Positions 1 to 10,226 are shown, numbered from the stretch's first letter. The stretch: DNA of 64,000 bases from Bin94 sp965215535 (GCA_965215535.1 OZ244063.1:1736001-1800000); one strand, 5' to 3'. The notes: a model not told the origin generated them from the sequence alone. Numbers and translations are program-made.

Positions 1-307
1 CGATGGGAATTGTGGGGCTGAGCTGGGTCCAGTACCGATAAACGCCATAGATGACAAGAGTGCCCTCGGCCCGAATTGCAACCCAGGGTTGCCCGCCGAA
101 GAAGAAGGTGCCGCCCAGACCGAAGCCGCCGCCCCAATCGACATGGTTGTGAAACTCGCCGACCGGCAACGCAGCCTCGCCGAATGCAAAGAGTTCGCCA
201 CGGGAATCGGATGCGTCGTCCTGAAGGCTCTGGGCCTGGACAGCGCGAGGGGCCACAGGAAGGATCGCCCACGCCAGCGCCGCCGCAACGCCCGCCCACC
301 TGGGCAT
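1..307 (-). CDS. Exported beta-barrel-like protein, C-terminus cut by window edge
   Basis: The reading frame starts at an ATG at 307 and runs off the left edge, so only about 102 N-terminal residues are present. The first 25 or so residues form a signal peptide (hydrophobic AAALAWAIL, then an A-Q-A-Q type cleavage region). The mature part is rich in Gly and aromatic residues in alternating patterns (FGEAALPVGEF, GGGFGLGGTFFFGGQPW), as in outer-membrane beta-barrels. No Shine-Dalgarno sequence is obvious in front of the ATG. The barrel reading is inference from composition; the function is not recognisable from this fragment. Confidence 0.55.
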   Translation of the reverse strand, partial: MPRWAGVAAALAWAILPVAPRAVQAQSLQDDASDSRGELFAFGEAALPVGEFHNHVDWGGGFGLGGTFFFGGQPWVAIRAEGTLVIYGVYRYWTQLSPTIPI

Positions 308-701
308 ATGCAGGGCGCGCAGAGCCGGATCGCCTGGCGGTCCAGCCTCTCTTCGCAACGCCGCGCGCCGCCCCCTCCCGTTGCATCTCTCCCGGTCCTG
401 GCTCTTCATCGTGTTCGATCTCCATGGGGGTTCCTTGCCCGTCTTCCCTGGCCGACCTCGCCCGCCCTGACTCCGGGAACCGCCTTCGCTCTCATACATT
501 CGCCCATTTGTCGGGGCCACGCCAGCGCCGGAGCGCCCAACGCCGCAGGGAAGTCAGGTCTTCTACACCCGGCCACCGCACCGGGTTCCACCGGAGCCGC
601 TCTGCAATGCGGCCGCCCTCCTGGGCCCGCTCCCTTGCTCAGTAATGCACAACCGCACAACCCCTCCATCTTCTGCTCCCGCCCCTTTCGGATCCGGTTC
701 G
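308..701. other. Intergenic stretch, no gene recognised
   Basis: About 390 bases lie between the exported protein and queG, both on the minus strand. The open frames here have the Arg/Pro/Gly-rich composition of high-GC shadow frames and show no domain. I see no clear promoter, repeat or RNA gene. Confidence 0.5.
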
Positions 702-1850
702 TCAGAAAGACCCATTCCCCAACCGTCCCAGCGCCCACCGCGCATGTTCGCGCACCAGCTCGGAGCGATCGCGGGCGGCCTCCTGCAACACCGGCAAGGC
801 CTCGGGCGACCCCCAATTGCCCAACGCGACGCAGAGATTGCGCAAGAGACCGTTGCGACGCGCTCTCGACACCGGCGAATCCCTGAATTCGCGCTGAAAT
901 GCCTTCCCCGACATCCCCAACAGCCGGGTGGCAAGCCCGATCAGCGAAGCGCCATCCAGATCGGTGCGGGGCGCATAGGCGGATTCGCTGGCAGGTTCGG
1001 CAAAGCGTTCATTCCAGGGACAGACCTCCTGGCAGATGTCGCACCCGAAGATGCGATTGCCGATCGCGGGCCTGAGATCGTGGGGAATGGAGCCCTTAAG
1101 CTCAATGGTCAGATATGCAATGCAGCGGGTGGCGTCCATCACCGGAGCGCCCTTTTCGTCGCGCCCCAGAAGCGCACCGGTGGGACAGGCGTCGAGGCAG
1201 CGCCGGCAACTGCCGCAGTGGTCGGCGGCAAAGGGTTCCGAGGGCGAGAGCGACAGATCGGTGAGCAGCGCGCCCAGAAAGAAGTACGATCCGCGGCGCG
1301 GGTGAATGAGCATGGTGTTGCGGCCGAACCAGCCCAGGCCGGCGCGCATGGCAAGCTCGCGTTCCAGGATCGGGCCGGTATCCACATAGGCGCGCGCATG
1401 GATGGGGCGGGCGGCGATCCTGCCAAGGCGGCGCGCAAGCTCGTGCAGGCGATCGCCGAGAATGTGGTGATAGTCCTGGCCGCGGGCGTAGCGGGCGACG
1501 ATTGCGCGCGAAGGGTGGCCGGGCGGGGTGGACTGATTGCCGGATCGGGCGGACCTGTTGGCGGCGGCGGGGGTAGGGATGTTGCCAGTGGGGGATTGAT
1601 TGTCCGCATAGGACTGCGCCACCACAATCGCGCTTCGGAAGGCCGGAAGGGTGCGCTCGAGCCCGGCCCGACGACGCACCGCCTCGGAGCGGGCCAGGTA
1701 GCCCATCTCTCCATGCCGACCGGCCGCGATCCAGCGCCGGAAGTGGTCGACATGATCGCTCTGTCCCCGCGTCACGACCCCGGCCCATGCAAGCCCCAGG
1801 GCGCGCGCCTCGGCCTCAATGCGTTCGGAAGTGATCTCCATGTGTATCAT
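702..1850 (-). CDS. queG: Epoxyqueuosine reductase QueG
   Basis: QueG carries out the last step of queuosine synthesis, reducing epoxyqueuosine to queuosine in the wobble position of GUN tRNAs. It is a cobalamin and [4Fe-4S] enzyme. Seen here: the N-terminal DUF1730-type region, the VDTGPILEREL segment holding the conserved Asp, GLGWFGRNTMLIHP, and two ferredoxin-like cysteine sets (CGSCRRCLDACP and CDICQEVCPWN). The C-terminal 60 or so residues look like a HEAT-type tRNA-binding tail (LPVLQEAARD, VREHARWALG). The length of 382 aa fits the longer QueG form. The start could be this ATG or the ATG three codons in (1841); neither has a good ribosome binding site. The gene stands alone, divergent from the next one. 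Confidence 0.93.
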   Translation of the reverse strand: MIHMEITSERIEAEARALGLAWAGVVTRGQSDHVDHFRRWIAAGRHGEMGYLARSEAVRRRAGLERTLPAFRSAIVVAQSYADNQSPTGNIPTPAAANRSARSGNQSTPPGHPSRAIVARYARGQDYHHILGDRLHELARRLGRIAARPIHARAYVDTGPILERELAMRAGLGWFGRNTMLIHPRRGSYFFLGALLTDLSLSPSEPFAADHCGSCRRCLDACPTGALLGRDEKGAPVMDATRCIAYLTIELKGSIPHDLRPAIGNRIFGCDICQEVCPWNERFAEPASESAYAPRTDLDGASLIGLATRLLGMSGKAFQREFRDSPVSRARRNGLLRNLCVALGNWGSPEALPVLQEAARDRSELVREHARWALGRLGNGSF

Positions 1851-1957
1851 AGTTCGCCCGATATTCCCCCGAACGCCATCCCCCCGCCTGCCCGAATTGC
1901 AGATTCGCCCTTGCGACCCCCGAACACCCGCACCCCGGCCCCACCCCGCACGAACCC

Positions 1958-3088
1958 ATGAACCCCGATCGGATCCGCCCGGAGTTCCCCATCCTCGCCC
2001 GCCGCAGCTACCTCAACACCTGCTCGCTCGGCCCCCTCTCGACCCGGGCCGAGGCCCGCCTGGGCGACTTCACCGACCTCTGGCACGAACATGGCGCGGC
2101 CGCCTGGTACGAACACTGGTGGAGTTCGCTTGGCGATCTGCGCTGCCGCATCGAGGCGCTCTTCGCGGCCCCCGACGGCACCATCGCGCTCATGCCCTCG
2201 ACCTCGGCCTCGCTCGCGGCCGTCGCCTCGAGCCTGGATTGGAGCCGACGCAACCGGATCGTCACAACCGAGCTGGACTTTCCCACCCTGCTCTACCAGT
2301 GGAAAGTGCGCCCCGACGTCGAGATGATTGTTCTGAAGAGCCCCGACGGCGTCCATATCGACCCCGAACAGTTTGCCGATGCGGTCGATGAGCGCACCCT
2401 GGCAATTGCCACCAGTCACGTCTTTTTCACCACCGGCGCCATCCAGAATCTCGAAGCAATCGCCCGGATCGCGCGCCGGGCCGGCGCCTACAGCCTCATC
2501 GACGGCTACCAGGGCGCGGGCCAGATTCCGGTCGATCTCCCCGCAACGGGAATCGACTTCTACACATCGGGATCGCTCAAGTGGCTCTGCGGCGGGCCCG
2601 GTCTGGCCTATCTCTACGTTCGCGACGCCCTGATCCCCAGGCTGGAGCCGACGCTGACGAGCTGGTTCGCCACCGAAGACCAGTTTCATTTCAATCCGGA
2701 CAGCTTTCGCTACCACCGCGACGCGCGCCGCTTCGAGCTGGGCACCCCCGCGCTGGCCACCGTCCACACCGCAATTGGCGGCCAGGAGATCGTGGACGAG
2801 GTGGGAATGGCGGCGATTCGTCGCCACAACATGGCGCTCACCGAACGCCTGGTCGAGCGGTGCCGGGAGAGAGGCCTGGCGCTCAGGGTCAGCAACCGCC
2901 CCGAGACGAGGTCGGCGATCGTGCTGGTGCGTCACGCGAACCCCGACGAAGCGGTGGCGCGGCTGGCAGAGCGCGAAATCGTTGTGGACAGTCGGCCCGG
3001 CGTGGTGCGAATCAGTCCCCACTTCTACAATACCATCGACGAGATCGATGCCGTGGTGGAGGCGCTGGCCGAGCACACCGCACCGTAG
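1958..3088 (+). CDS. Aminotransferase class V-fold PLP enzyme
   Basis: A 376-residue fold-type I PLP enzyme of the cysteine desulfurase/kynureninase-like superfamily. Visible landmarks are the N-terminal YLNTCSLGPLS, MPSTSASLAAV (phosphate-binding region), the Asp of LIDGYQGAG that would contact the PLP pyridine nitrogen, and TSGSLKWLCGGPG, whose Lys is the likely Schiff-base residue. A C-terminal small domain follows (AIVLVRHANP, VVRISPHFYNT). The substrate cannot be told from sequence: a desulfurase, a kynureninase-like lyase or an aminotransferase are all possible, and I do not see a cysteine desulfurase active-site loop. It is divergent from queG and ends with TAG. Confidence 0.85.
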   Translation: MNPDRIRPEFPILARRSYLNTCSLGPLSTRAEARLGDFTDLWHEHGAAAWYEHWWSSLGDLRCRIEALFAAPDGTIALMPSTSASLAAVASSLDWSRRNRIVTTELDFPTLLYQWKVRPDVEMIVLKSPDGVHIDPEQFADAVDERTLAIATSHVFFTTGAIQNLEAIARIARRAGAYSLIDGYQGAGQIPVDLPATGIDFYTSGSLKWLCGGPGLAYLYVRDALIPRLEPTLTSWFATEDQFHFNPDSFRYHRDARRFELGTPALATVHTAIGGQEIVDEVGMAAIRRHNMALTERLVERCRERGLALRVSNRPETRSAIVLVRHANPDEAVARLAEREIVVDSRPGVVRISPHFYNTIDEIDAVVEALAEHTAP

Positions 3089-3179
3089 CGAATCACTCAA
3101 AATGCTGCGCTGGACTTGGTGCAGAAGACAGGGAAATCCCGTCGCCCTTCCCTTTGAAAGATCCCTTGGGGAACACCCT

Positions 3180-3250
3180 ACCGTATAAAAACCAAACAAA
3201 TACCGTATATTCCCCGAATTAATTTCGGATTTCCGCTCGAAATTTTTCCC
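3180..3250. promoter_or_regulatory. AT-rich leader upstream of the M14 peptidase gene
   Basis: This short stretch is far more AT-rich than its surroundings and contains TATAAA-like (about 3184) and TATATT-like (about 3206) hexamers. No well-spaced -35 box was found, so this marks only a likely promoter zone for the exported peptidase gene that starts at 3359. Confidence 0.25.
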
Positions 3251-3358
3251 TTTTGCCGGACACGCTCCCGCTATCTGCCGTAAATTTCATCGCGTTCTCT
3301 CCAAAACCATGCCCAAACTTCCCCCTCTTCCGAACAAACCCAGTAAGGAAATCCCGCC

Positions 3359-6043
3359 GTGACTCGTCCCCTTGCCCTCGTCGCCCTCCTCTTGGCCGCC
3401 CCGCTCTCCACTGCCCCGGCTCCGCTCCTGGCGCAGATGTCGGAGCTCGTGCCCGGAACCCGCTACGACCCCGCAATCCCCACCCTTATGGATGTCGTGG
3501 GACACGATTTCGGCGAAGTCATTACCTCGCCCGCCGATGTGCTGCGCTACATGGAGGCGCTGGCGGCCGCAGCCCCGGAGCGGACCCGGCTCATTCGCTA
3601 CGCCGAAAGCTGGGAGGGTCGGCCAGTGGTGGCGCTTCTGATCGGGTCGCCCGAGCGGATCGCGCGGCTGGACGAACTGAAGGCCGACATTGCGCGCTTC
3701 GCCGATCCCCGGGGGCTGAGCGACGCCGAGGCCGAAGAGCTGATCGCGCGCCTGCCGGTCGTGACGGCGCTCATGCATGCAATTCATGGCAACGAGATCA
3801 GCGGCAGCGGGGCGGCGATGGCCGAGGCCTGGCACCTGCTCGCGGCCCGGGGCAATGCCGATGTCGATCTGATTCTGGCGGAATCGCTGGTCCTGATCGA
3901 TCCGCTGGAAAACCCCGACGGGCGCAACCGCTTCGTCTATCAGAACCGGATTGCACAGGCGCGCTGGCCCGACGAAGCCGCCTACTCCGCCGAACACGAC
4001 GAACCCTGGCCGGGCGGACGCAGCAATCACTACCTCTTCGACCTCAACCGCGATCTCTTTATTCAGAGCCAGCCCGAGACCCGCGGCAAGATCGATCTCT
4101 TTTTGGAATATCGTCCGCAGGTGGTGGCCGATCTGCACGAGATGGGCGGCAACTCCACCTACTTCTTTCCACCCACCGCTCCCCCCACCAATCCCTGGTA
4201 CGGCGAGCGTCAGCTTGCGCAGATGGAGCTCTTTGGCACGGCCATTGCCAATCAGTTCGATGAACGCGGCTTTGCCTACTTTACCCACGATGTCTTCGAC
4301 GCATTCTATCCCGGCTACATGGACATGTGGCCCATGGGACAGGGCGCACTCGGCATGACCTTCGAACAGGCCAGCGCCCGCGCGCTCAGGCTGCGTCGTG
4401 CAGATGGCGATCTGCTGACCTATGGCGATGGCGTTCTGCACCACTTCACGGCAGCCCTTGCAACCGCTCTGACAGCGGCGCGCAACCGCGAATCGATCCT
4501 GCGCGATTATTTTGCCTTCCGGCGCGAGGGGGTGGAGATGGGGCGGCAGGGTCCGGCGGGAATTGTTCTGCATTCGGCGCACGATCCGGGAATGGCGGAG
4601 CGGCTGGCCAATCTGCTCGTCGAGAATGGCGTCGAGGTCTTTCGCGCCGCAGGGCCGGTGCGCACAGAGGATCGCACCCTGGCGGCCGACGCCAGCTTTA
4701 TTGTCCCCCTGGATCAGCCCATGCACGGATTCATTCGCAACCTGCTCGATGCGCATGTGCCGATGGCCGACGAATTTGTGCAACGACAGATCGAACGCCG
4801 CGCAAACCGGCAGCCGGACGAAATCTACGACCTGACGGCGTGGAGCCAGTCACTGCTCTGGGATGTGGAAGCAATTGAAATTGACGCGGGCGTTGCGGCC
4901 GGAGCGCGGGGCGAGGCCATGCCGGGTCTGCCGCCGCTGAACCCCATGCCCGTCCGCATGATGGATCTCGATATGGCGGCCGAGGCCACGGCTCTGCCCG
5001 AAGCGCGCGTGGGCTACCTCATTCCCTGGGGAACGAATGCGGCCGCGGCCGTGGCCGAGGCGCTGCGCGCAGGGATCCGGATTCGGGCGGCCGGGGCGAA
5101 GTTTGTGCTGAACGGTCGCAGCTACGGGGTCGGAACCGCGATTGTGCGGGTGGCCGAAAACGATGCCGATCTGCGCCAGCGCCTGGGCGACATTGTGACG
5201 CGACACCGCGCCGAGGCGGTTGTCGTGGACGACGCCTTTGTGCGCGAAGGAATGTCGCTGGGCGGCAACGCTGTGCGTGGTCTGCGCGAGCCGCGGGTTC
5301 TCCTGGTGCACGATTCACCCGGACAGAGCTATTCGGTGGGCTGGGCGCGCTACATCCTGGAGCGGCGCTACGGTCAGCGTACAACAATTGTGCGGGCGTC
5401 GAGCCTGGGCCGTGCAGAGCTGGCCGACTTCGATGTGATTGTCTTTCCGAATGGCAACTACGGGTCGGCGGTCGGCAGCGGGCTGCAGGATCGGCTTGAG
5501 CAATGGATGCGGGCGGGCGGCACCCTCGTGACCATGGCCGAATCAACGCGCTGGGCGGTGCGGGCAGGGCTCCTGGAGACCCGAATCGAGCGGCGGGGCG
5601 GCCGGGCCGAGGGCGACGATCCTCCTCGCGGCGACACTCCCGGTCAGCCCATCGACTACCTCGACGCGATTGTGCCCGCAGACGAATCGCCCGAAGGGGT
5701 GCCAGGCGCAATTCTGCGCACGATTCTGGACACCGATCACTGGCTGGCCGCCGGCACCGATGGCGAGATCGGCGTCCTGGTCGAGGGATCGCGCATCTTC
5801 AGCCCCATCACCCTTGACCATGGCACAAATGTGGGCCGCTACGCCGAACTCGACGACCTGATCATGAGCGGCATCGTCTGGGAGGAAGCGCGCCCGCAAC
5901 TGGCCAGCAAGGCCTTCCTGATCCATCAACCGGTCGGTCGCGGCCGGATTGTGGCCTTTGCCGAAGACCCCAACTACCGCGCCTATGCCGAAGCCACGCA
6001 ACTGCTGTTCATGAATGCCGTGCTGCTGGGGCCGGGGCGGTAG
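3359..6043 (+). CDS. Secreted zinc carboxypeptidase, peptidase family M14
   Basis: An 894-residue exported metallopeptidase. A signal peptide (LALVALLLAAPLS, ending near A-Q at residue 26) is followed by the M14 catalytic domain. Zinc ligands are visible as H143 and E146 (HAIHGNEISG) and H260 (VVADLHEMGG). N230-R231 (DLNRDLF) match the substrate carboxylate-binding Asn-Arg pair, and the Glu in GMTFEQAS near 339 is the likely catalytic base. The C-terminal half (from about 400) holds glutamine-amidotransferase-like segments (VLLVHDSPG, FDVIVFPNGNYG), a layout common in large bacterial M14 proteins. The start is a GTG, chosen because AAGGAA lies eight bases upstream and the signal peptide begins there. 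It probably digests peptides outside the cytoplasm. Confidence 0.9.
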   Translation: MTRPLALVALLLAAPLSTAPAPLLAQMSELVPGTRYDPAIPTLMDVVGHDFGEVITSPADVLRYMEALAAAAPERTRLIRYAESWEGRPVVALLIGSPERIARLDELKADIARFADPRGLSDAEAEELIARLPVVTALMHAIHGNEISGSGAAMAEAWHLLAARGNADVDLILAESLVLIDPLENPDGRNRFVYQNRIAQARWPDEAAYSAEHDEPWPGGRSNHYLFDLNRDLFIQSQPETRGKIDLFLEYRPQVVADLHEMGGNSTYFFPPTAPPTNPWYGERQLAQMELFGTAIANQFDERGFAYFTHDVFDAFYPGYMDMWPMGQGALGMTFEQASARALRLRRADGDLLTYGDGVLHHFTAALATALTAARNRESILRDYFAFRREGVEMGRQGPAGIVLHSAHDPGMAERLANLLVENGVEVFRAAGPVRTEDRTLAADASFIVPLDQPMHGFIRNLLDAHVPMADEFVQRQIERRANRQPDEIYDLTAWSQSLLWDVEAIEIDAGVAAGARGEAMPGLPPLNPMPVRMMDLDMAAEATALPEARVGYLIPWGTNAAAAVAEALRAGIRIRAAGAKFVLNGRSYGVGTAIVRVAENDADLRQRLGDIVTRHRAEAVVVDDAFVREGMSLGGNAVRGLREPRVLLVHDSPGQSYSVGWARYILERRYGQRTTIVRASSLGRAELADFDVIVFPNGNYGSAVGSGLQDRLEQWMRAGGTLVTMAESTRWAVRAGLLETRIERRGGRAEGDDPPRGDTPGQPIDYLDAIVPADESPEGVPGAILRTILDTDHWLAAGTDGEIGVLVEGSRIFSPITLDHGTNVGRYAELDDLIMSGIVWEEARPQLASKAFLIHQPVGRGRIVAFAEDPNYRAYAEATQLLFMNAVLLGPGR

Positions 6044-6155
6044 CAGGCCAAGCGGGGAATCCCGCGCCTCGCCTTCTGCATCTGGAGTCGCGGCGCACCC
6101 CACCCGGAACGCCGACGACGGGAAGCCAGCCGACGCGCCACGAACGCCCGCTCCC

Positions 6156-8771
6156 TCAACTTCCCCCAATCAAAACCCGCTCCTCTGCGCGCAGAATCGT
6201 CACCCCGGTCCGGATCATCGCCCGGTCCGACATCATGACAATGTCGGGTGCCAGTTCGGGTGGCCGCACAAAGCGGTCAAGGCCCGGAACTTCGCCTGGC
6301 CGGAGAAGGTGTTCAATCACAACAAAGCCAATGGAATCGGGGGCCGAAGAGGGAAAGTCGAGCGCAACGCCACTCCGGCCCGCGCCCCAATGTTCAATGT
6401 GCAGCGACTGGGCGCCTTCGGCGGGAATGGGACGGCCATTCAGCGCAAAGGGGCGGATCCCGGATTCGGGAAATTCGATGCGCATCATCTCGGCCTCCAC
6501 CACCGATCCAAGCACAACCCTGAAGGCGCCATTCGGCACCGGCCCGAGGGGATCTGCAGCGGGGGACATGCCGGCAGCCCCGGCCTCCTCCTCGCTCGCA
6601 TCTGCCAGCACGACCCGGGGCGCTGCGATCTCAACCATTTCGGCCACCGCCGTTGCATACCCGACCCGGCCTCCGGTAAAGCTCCGCAGCGAATCCGGCG
6701 GCGAATCCGTACCGAAGGAGCCCGCCACCGAGGCCGCCCACAGACTGCCCGGATGATCGGTGGCGCGCGTCGGGTCGGTTCCCCACCACGCCGCCTGCAG
6801 TGGGCGATCCATTGCATAGACAAGGGTGGAGGGCGCAGGTCGTTCAGCCGAGGGTCGCGTTTCGACAATCCCCATCACCAGAAAGATTGCGGCAAGAGCA
6901 GTCGCGCCCAGACCCACCCACCAGCCGCGCGGTTCGCGCATCACCTCGAGCGCAGGCAAAAGCAGGATCACTACAACCCCGATCAACACCGCCAGCACGG
7001 GCGCAAATTCCATGCCCATGGCCATCCATACACCCTCGACAATAGGCACAAGGACAGCCAGAACCGGAATTGCCATGACAACCACCGCCAGCCAGCGCAG
7101 AAAGCCGGGATGGCGGCCAGGGCGAACGCCCAGCAATGCAGCCGCCCCCAGACAGGCGGCAATCGTCGGGCCCTGCAGATTCATCGCACCCAGTGGCGCC
7201 GTGGCGGTCAGACCGGCCATGAGCCCGACCGGAATCAGGAGTGCGCCCAGCGCAAGCTCGTTGGCATTGATCGACTTGCGCACCAGCGAGACGATCGGCA
7301 TGGCCAGCGCGAATGCAAGCGCAACCAGGGTCAGAACATACCACTGTTCGCGGTGAAAAAGACCCGCCTGCAGGGCCCCGGTCTCGGGGTGCGCGCCCAT
7401 CCGCCACTGTAGAAGCAGAAACCCGATCCCGCCCATTGCGGCCAGGTGAACAAGAGCGGCCAGCAGTCCTGCCAGAACCGCAAATATGCTTGTCCCCCTC
7501 CAGATCACAACCAGAAACAGCAGCGCCCACGCGCCCACGGTTGCCGCCGCAACTCCGCGCACCCAGCTTGCACTGTAGCTGACAATGCCAATATACGGAA
7601 GCCATAGATAGACCCGCGTGGGGGCATTGACCTGTGTCAGGTCGGCGTCGCCCAGATGGCGCAACAACGCCAGCGCGCTCTGGCCATGGTGTTGCAGGGT
7701 GGCCTCCGAAATATTGTCCGGCGCATCGTACTGCTGGTGATAGAGATTTGCCCGGCCGATTCCGGCAAAGTTGAGACCCTGAACGCCGACTTCGCGAAAG
7801 CGGGTGAAGTCGGTGTCATTGGGCATGCGGCGATAGATGGCGTCGGTCAGGGAATTGGCCCACGCCGGTGCACCCGATTTCGCAAGCGCCTCGATCGCCC
7901 AGCCACCCTCGCTGCCCGTCTCGAACATTGTCGAGGGGCCGCCGCCGCCCCGCATCTCGAGCGAAATCACAACTGCAATATTGTCCATCCAGGGGTGTTC
8001 CTGCACAAATGCCTGCGCACCCAGGAGCCCGATCTCCTCGGCATCGGTAAAGAGCACAACAAGGTCGTTTTGCAGAGCGGGACCGGTGCGAATGGTCCGC
8101 ATCGCCTCGAGAATGGCCGCCACGCCAATGCCGGCATCGGCCGCGCCCGGGGCAATGCCGCGACTGTCGTAGTGTGCGGTGGCCAGAACCGCGCGGCCGG
8201 TCGCTCCGGAACCGGGAAGCCGCGCAACGATGTTGTGCACGGTGGCCGTTGTGATGGAGCGGGCACCAGGGCGCATCGGGGTGGCGATCTGCACTGCGGG
8301 ATCAAGCCCGAGAGCGCGCAGCTCGTCGATCAGATAGGCGCGGGCGCGCGTGTGGGCGGGCGATCCGGTGGGACGGGCCTCCGAAGCAATCTCAACGATG
8401 TGTTGCATGGCCCGACCCGACGAAAAGACCGTATCGGGCGCCCCTTCCGGCACCGGGGTCGGCATGCTTCGCCAACTGCTCGAGAGCCAGGCCGCCACAA
8501 AGAGCGCCACAACCGTCAGCAGGCCGCGCAGTCCCCCCAGCGGTGGCGGCTGCAGAACCCCTATTCGCTGTCCGCGCGCACCCTTCCCCGACCGCCGGCG
8601 CGGAAGCGGGGGAATTTCGATCGATCGGCTGGCCCTGGCGGCGCGACTCCCCGTTCCCTGCTGCTTGCGCGCAGCCGCTCTTTGCGCAATCGAACGCCGC
8701 AGCTCCTCTACCTCTGCATCGCGAACGCCCAGCTCGGCGAAGGTCGGAATGCGCGGTGTCTTTCTTGCCAT
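6156..8771 (-). CDS. Membrane-bound M28 family aminopeptidase-like peptidase
   Basis: An 871-residue protein resembling ER-metallopeptidase-1 (Fxna)-type M28 enzymes. One N-terminal membrane segment (about 83-98) follows a basic cytoplasmic stretch. The M28 catalytic domain comes next: H200 (ATAHYDSRG), D212 (DAGIGVAAILEA), E245-E246 (FTDAEEIGLLGA) and E272 (SLEMRG) are the expected metal and catalytic residues. From about residue 400 there are repeated hydrophobic segments, probably eight or nine membrane spans, then a soluble C-terminal domain. It lies 15 bases downstream of the PhoX-like gene on the same strand, so the two are probably co-transcribed. Confidence 0.88.
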   Translation of the reverse strand: MARKTPRIPTFAELGVRDAEVEELRRSIAQRAAARKQQGTGSRAARASRSIEIPPLPRRRSGKGARGQRIGVLQPPPLGGLRGLLTVVALFVAAWLSSSWRSMPTPVPEGAPDTVFSSGRAMQHIVEIASEARPTGSPAHTRARAYLIDELRALGLDPAVQIATPMRPGARSITTATVHNIVARLPGSGATGRAVLATAHYDSRGIAPGAADAGIGVAAILEAMRTIRTGPALQNDLVVLFTDAEEIGLLGAQAFVQEHPWMDNIAVVISLEMRGGGGPSTMFETGSEGGWAIEALAKSGAPAWANSLTDAIYRRMPNDTDFTRFREVGVQGLNFAGIGRANLYHQQYDAPDNISEATLQHHGQSALALLRHLGDADLTQVNAPTRVYLWLPYIGIVSYSASWVRGVAAATVGAWALLFLVVIWRGTSIFAVLAGLLAALVHLAAMGGIGFLLLQWRMGAHPETGALQAGLFHREQWYVLTLVALAFALAMPIVSLVRKSINANELALGALLIPVGLMAGLTATAPLGAMNLQGPTIAACLGAAALLGVRPGRHPGFLRWLAVVVMAIPVLAVLVPIVEGVWMAMGMEFAPVLAVLIGVVVILLLPALEVMREPRGWWVGLGATALAAIFLVMGIVETRPSAERPAPSTLVYAMDRPLQAAWWGTDPTRATDHPGSLWAASVAGSFGTDSPPDSLRSFTGGRVGYATAVAEMVEIAAPRVVLADASEEEAGAAGMSPAADPLGPVPNGAFRVVLGSVVEAEMMRIEFPESGIRPFALNGRPIPAEGAQSLHIEHWGAGRSGVALDFPSSAPDSIGFVVIEHLLRPGEVPGLDRFVRPPELAPDIVMMSDRAMIRTGVTILRAEERVLIGGS

Positions 8772-8786
8772 GCAACCCCTCCGGGG

Positions 8787-10226
8787 TCAGATCGGTCCTG
8801 CCTCCCAGGGGCCCTGAAGGGCATAGGTGGCACTTGCGACTTCGCCTTCGGCATCGCGCGAACCCTGAACATTGAAGAAGAGGACGCGCCCATCGGGGCT
8901 GAAGCAGGAACCTGCAAACTCTCCCGGCTGAGGTCCGCCCGGCTGCATCGGCGAGCGAACAAGGTCGATGATCCGGCCTTCGCGGTCCAGTCCCCGAATA
9001 AACTGATCGTCGGAGCCGTCTTCGCACATGACCAGACCGCCGCGCGGGCTGAGCACAATATTGTCGGGGCTGTCGAGGACCTCCGGCCCGGGCGACTCGA
9101 AGACCAGGCGGAGTTCGCCGCGATCGTGATCCAGGGGGCGGTAGTGGAAGACCTGGCCGCTGGTGGCGTCTCCGCCATTGGTCGAGACGATGTAGATGCC
9201 GTCGTCGCCATGAAAGGCGCCCTCCAGGCGGGCAAAGCGCGCCGCCCCCGCATCCAGGCCCTGCTGAAAGACGGCCAGCGGCTCGGCGGCGGCGTTGGCC
9301 GGGTCGGGATCGGGAATTTCCACCCAGTGAACGGGCAGAATGGCGTCGGGAGTCTGGCCACGCGCGGTGAGGTAGCCGGGCTCGCCGGTAATCGCCAGCA
9401 TCTCGAGCCGCCCACCCGCCGCGAGCATTCCGTTCCGGTTGGGAATGAAGCGATAGAAGCCCGCGCCCGGACGCTCATCCGGCACATACCAGGTGTCCTC
9501 GGTTTCGTAGACGATTCCGGTTGCCGGATCGACCGCCACCGCTTCGTGCACAAAGCGCCCCATGGCGCGCAGGGGAATGGGATCGACCGGCCCCGTCGCA
9601 GCCGCAGGAACCTCGAAGATGTAGCCGTGCGGCTGCTCGAAGCCCTGCTCCAGCCCCGTCGTGATCTCTTCGCACGAGAGCCAGCTTCCCCAGGGCGTGG
9701 GTCCCCCGGCGCAGTTCACGCGCGTTCCGGCCAGCGACACGAACTCGTCCACCAACTCGACCTCCAGTCCATTCCCGCCCTCGGCGATCCGCACCTCGAG
9801 CGAGGTCGTGCCGCCGCTGCCCCGCGCATCCCAGGCAGGCGCGCCGATCGCCCGGCCACTCTCGGCATCGTCCACCATTTCGTGATTGCGAATCAGACGG
9901 ATGTTGCCATTAGGCAGCGGAAAGGCCGCCATGCCGTCGAAGGCGTTGGGAACCATCAGGCCGTGGCGCACCGTCGAGGGCATTCCCCCCGAACTCAGTC
10001 GCACGCAGCGAAAGCGCTCGGGAATCTCGAGTTCGGGACAGTCGATGCTCGGAGCCAGGGGACCGTAGGGCTGCAAAGTGGTGGGCGCGCCGCCGACGGC
10101 GTCGAGAATTTCGTCCTCGGGATCGCGCCGGCTGCAGGCCATGAGCCCCGCCAGAGAGGGTGTGAGAACGACACCGCCACCCGCGCGGGCAAAGCGGTGA
10201 ATGAAGTTGCGGCGATCGAGGGGCAT
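8787..10226 (-). CDS. PhoX-family (DUF839) Tat lipoprotein
   Basis: A 479-residue protein of the PhoX/DUF839 beta-propeller family, whose characterised members are calcium-dependent alkaline phosphatases. The chosen ATG (10226) puts a twin-arginine signal at the N-terminus (DRRNFIHRFARAGGG) with a lipobox ending at LMAC, so it is probably a Tat-exported lipoprotein. Family landmarks include RNHEMVDDAES, the NCAGGPTPWGSWLSCEE segment, YETEDTWYVPDERPGAGFYRF and NIVLSPRGGLVMCEDG. An in-frame ATG 27 codons upstream is rejected because it would bury the signal. A phosphatase function is likely but not proven; many DUF839 proteins are untested. Confidence 0.82.
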   Translation of the reverse strand: MPLDRRNFIHRFARAGGGVVLTPSLAGLMACSRRDPEDEILDAVGGAPTTLQPYGPLAPSIDCPELEIPERFRCVRLSSGGMPSTVRHGLMVPNAFDGMAAFPLPNGNIRLIRNHEMVDDAESGRAIGAPAWDARGSGGTTSLEVRIAEGGNGLEVELVDEFVSLAGTRVNCAGGPTPWGSWLSCEEITTGLEQGFEQPHGYIFEVPAAATGPVDPIPLRAMGRFVHEAVAVDPATGIVYETEDTWYVPDERPGAGFYRFIPNRNGMLAAGGRLEMLAITGEPGYLTARGQTPDAILPVHWVEIPDPDPANAAAEPLAVFQQGLDAGAARFARLEGAFHGDDGIYIVSTNGGDATSGQVFHYRPLDHDRGELRLVFESPGPEVLDSPDNIVLSPRGGLVMCEDGSDDQFIRGLDREGRIIDLVRSPMQPGGPQPGEFAGSCFSPDGRVLFFNVQGSRDAEGEVASATYALQGPWEAGPI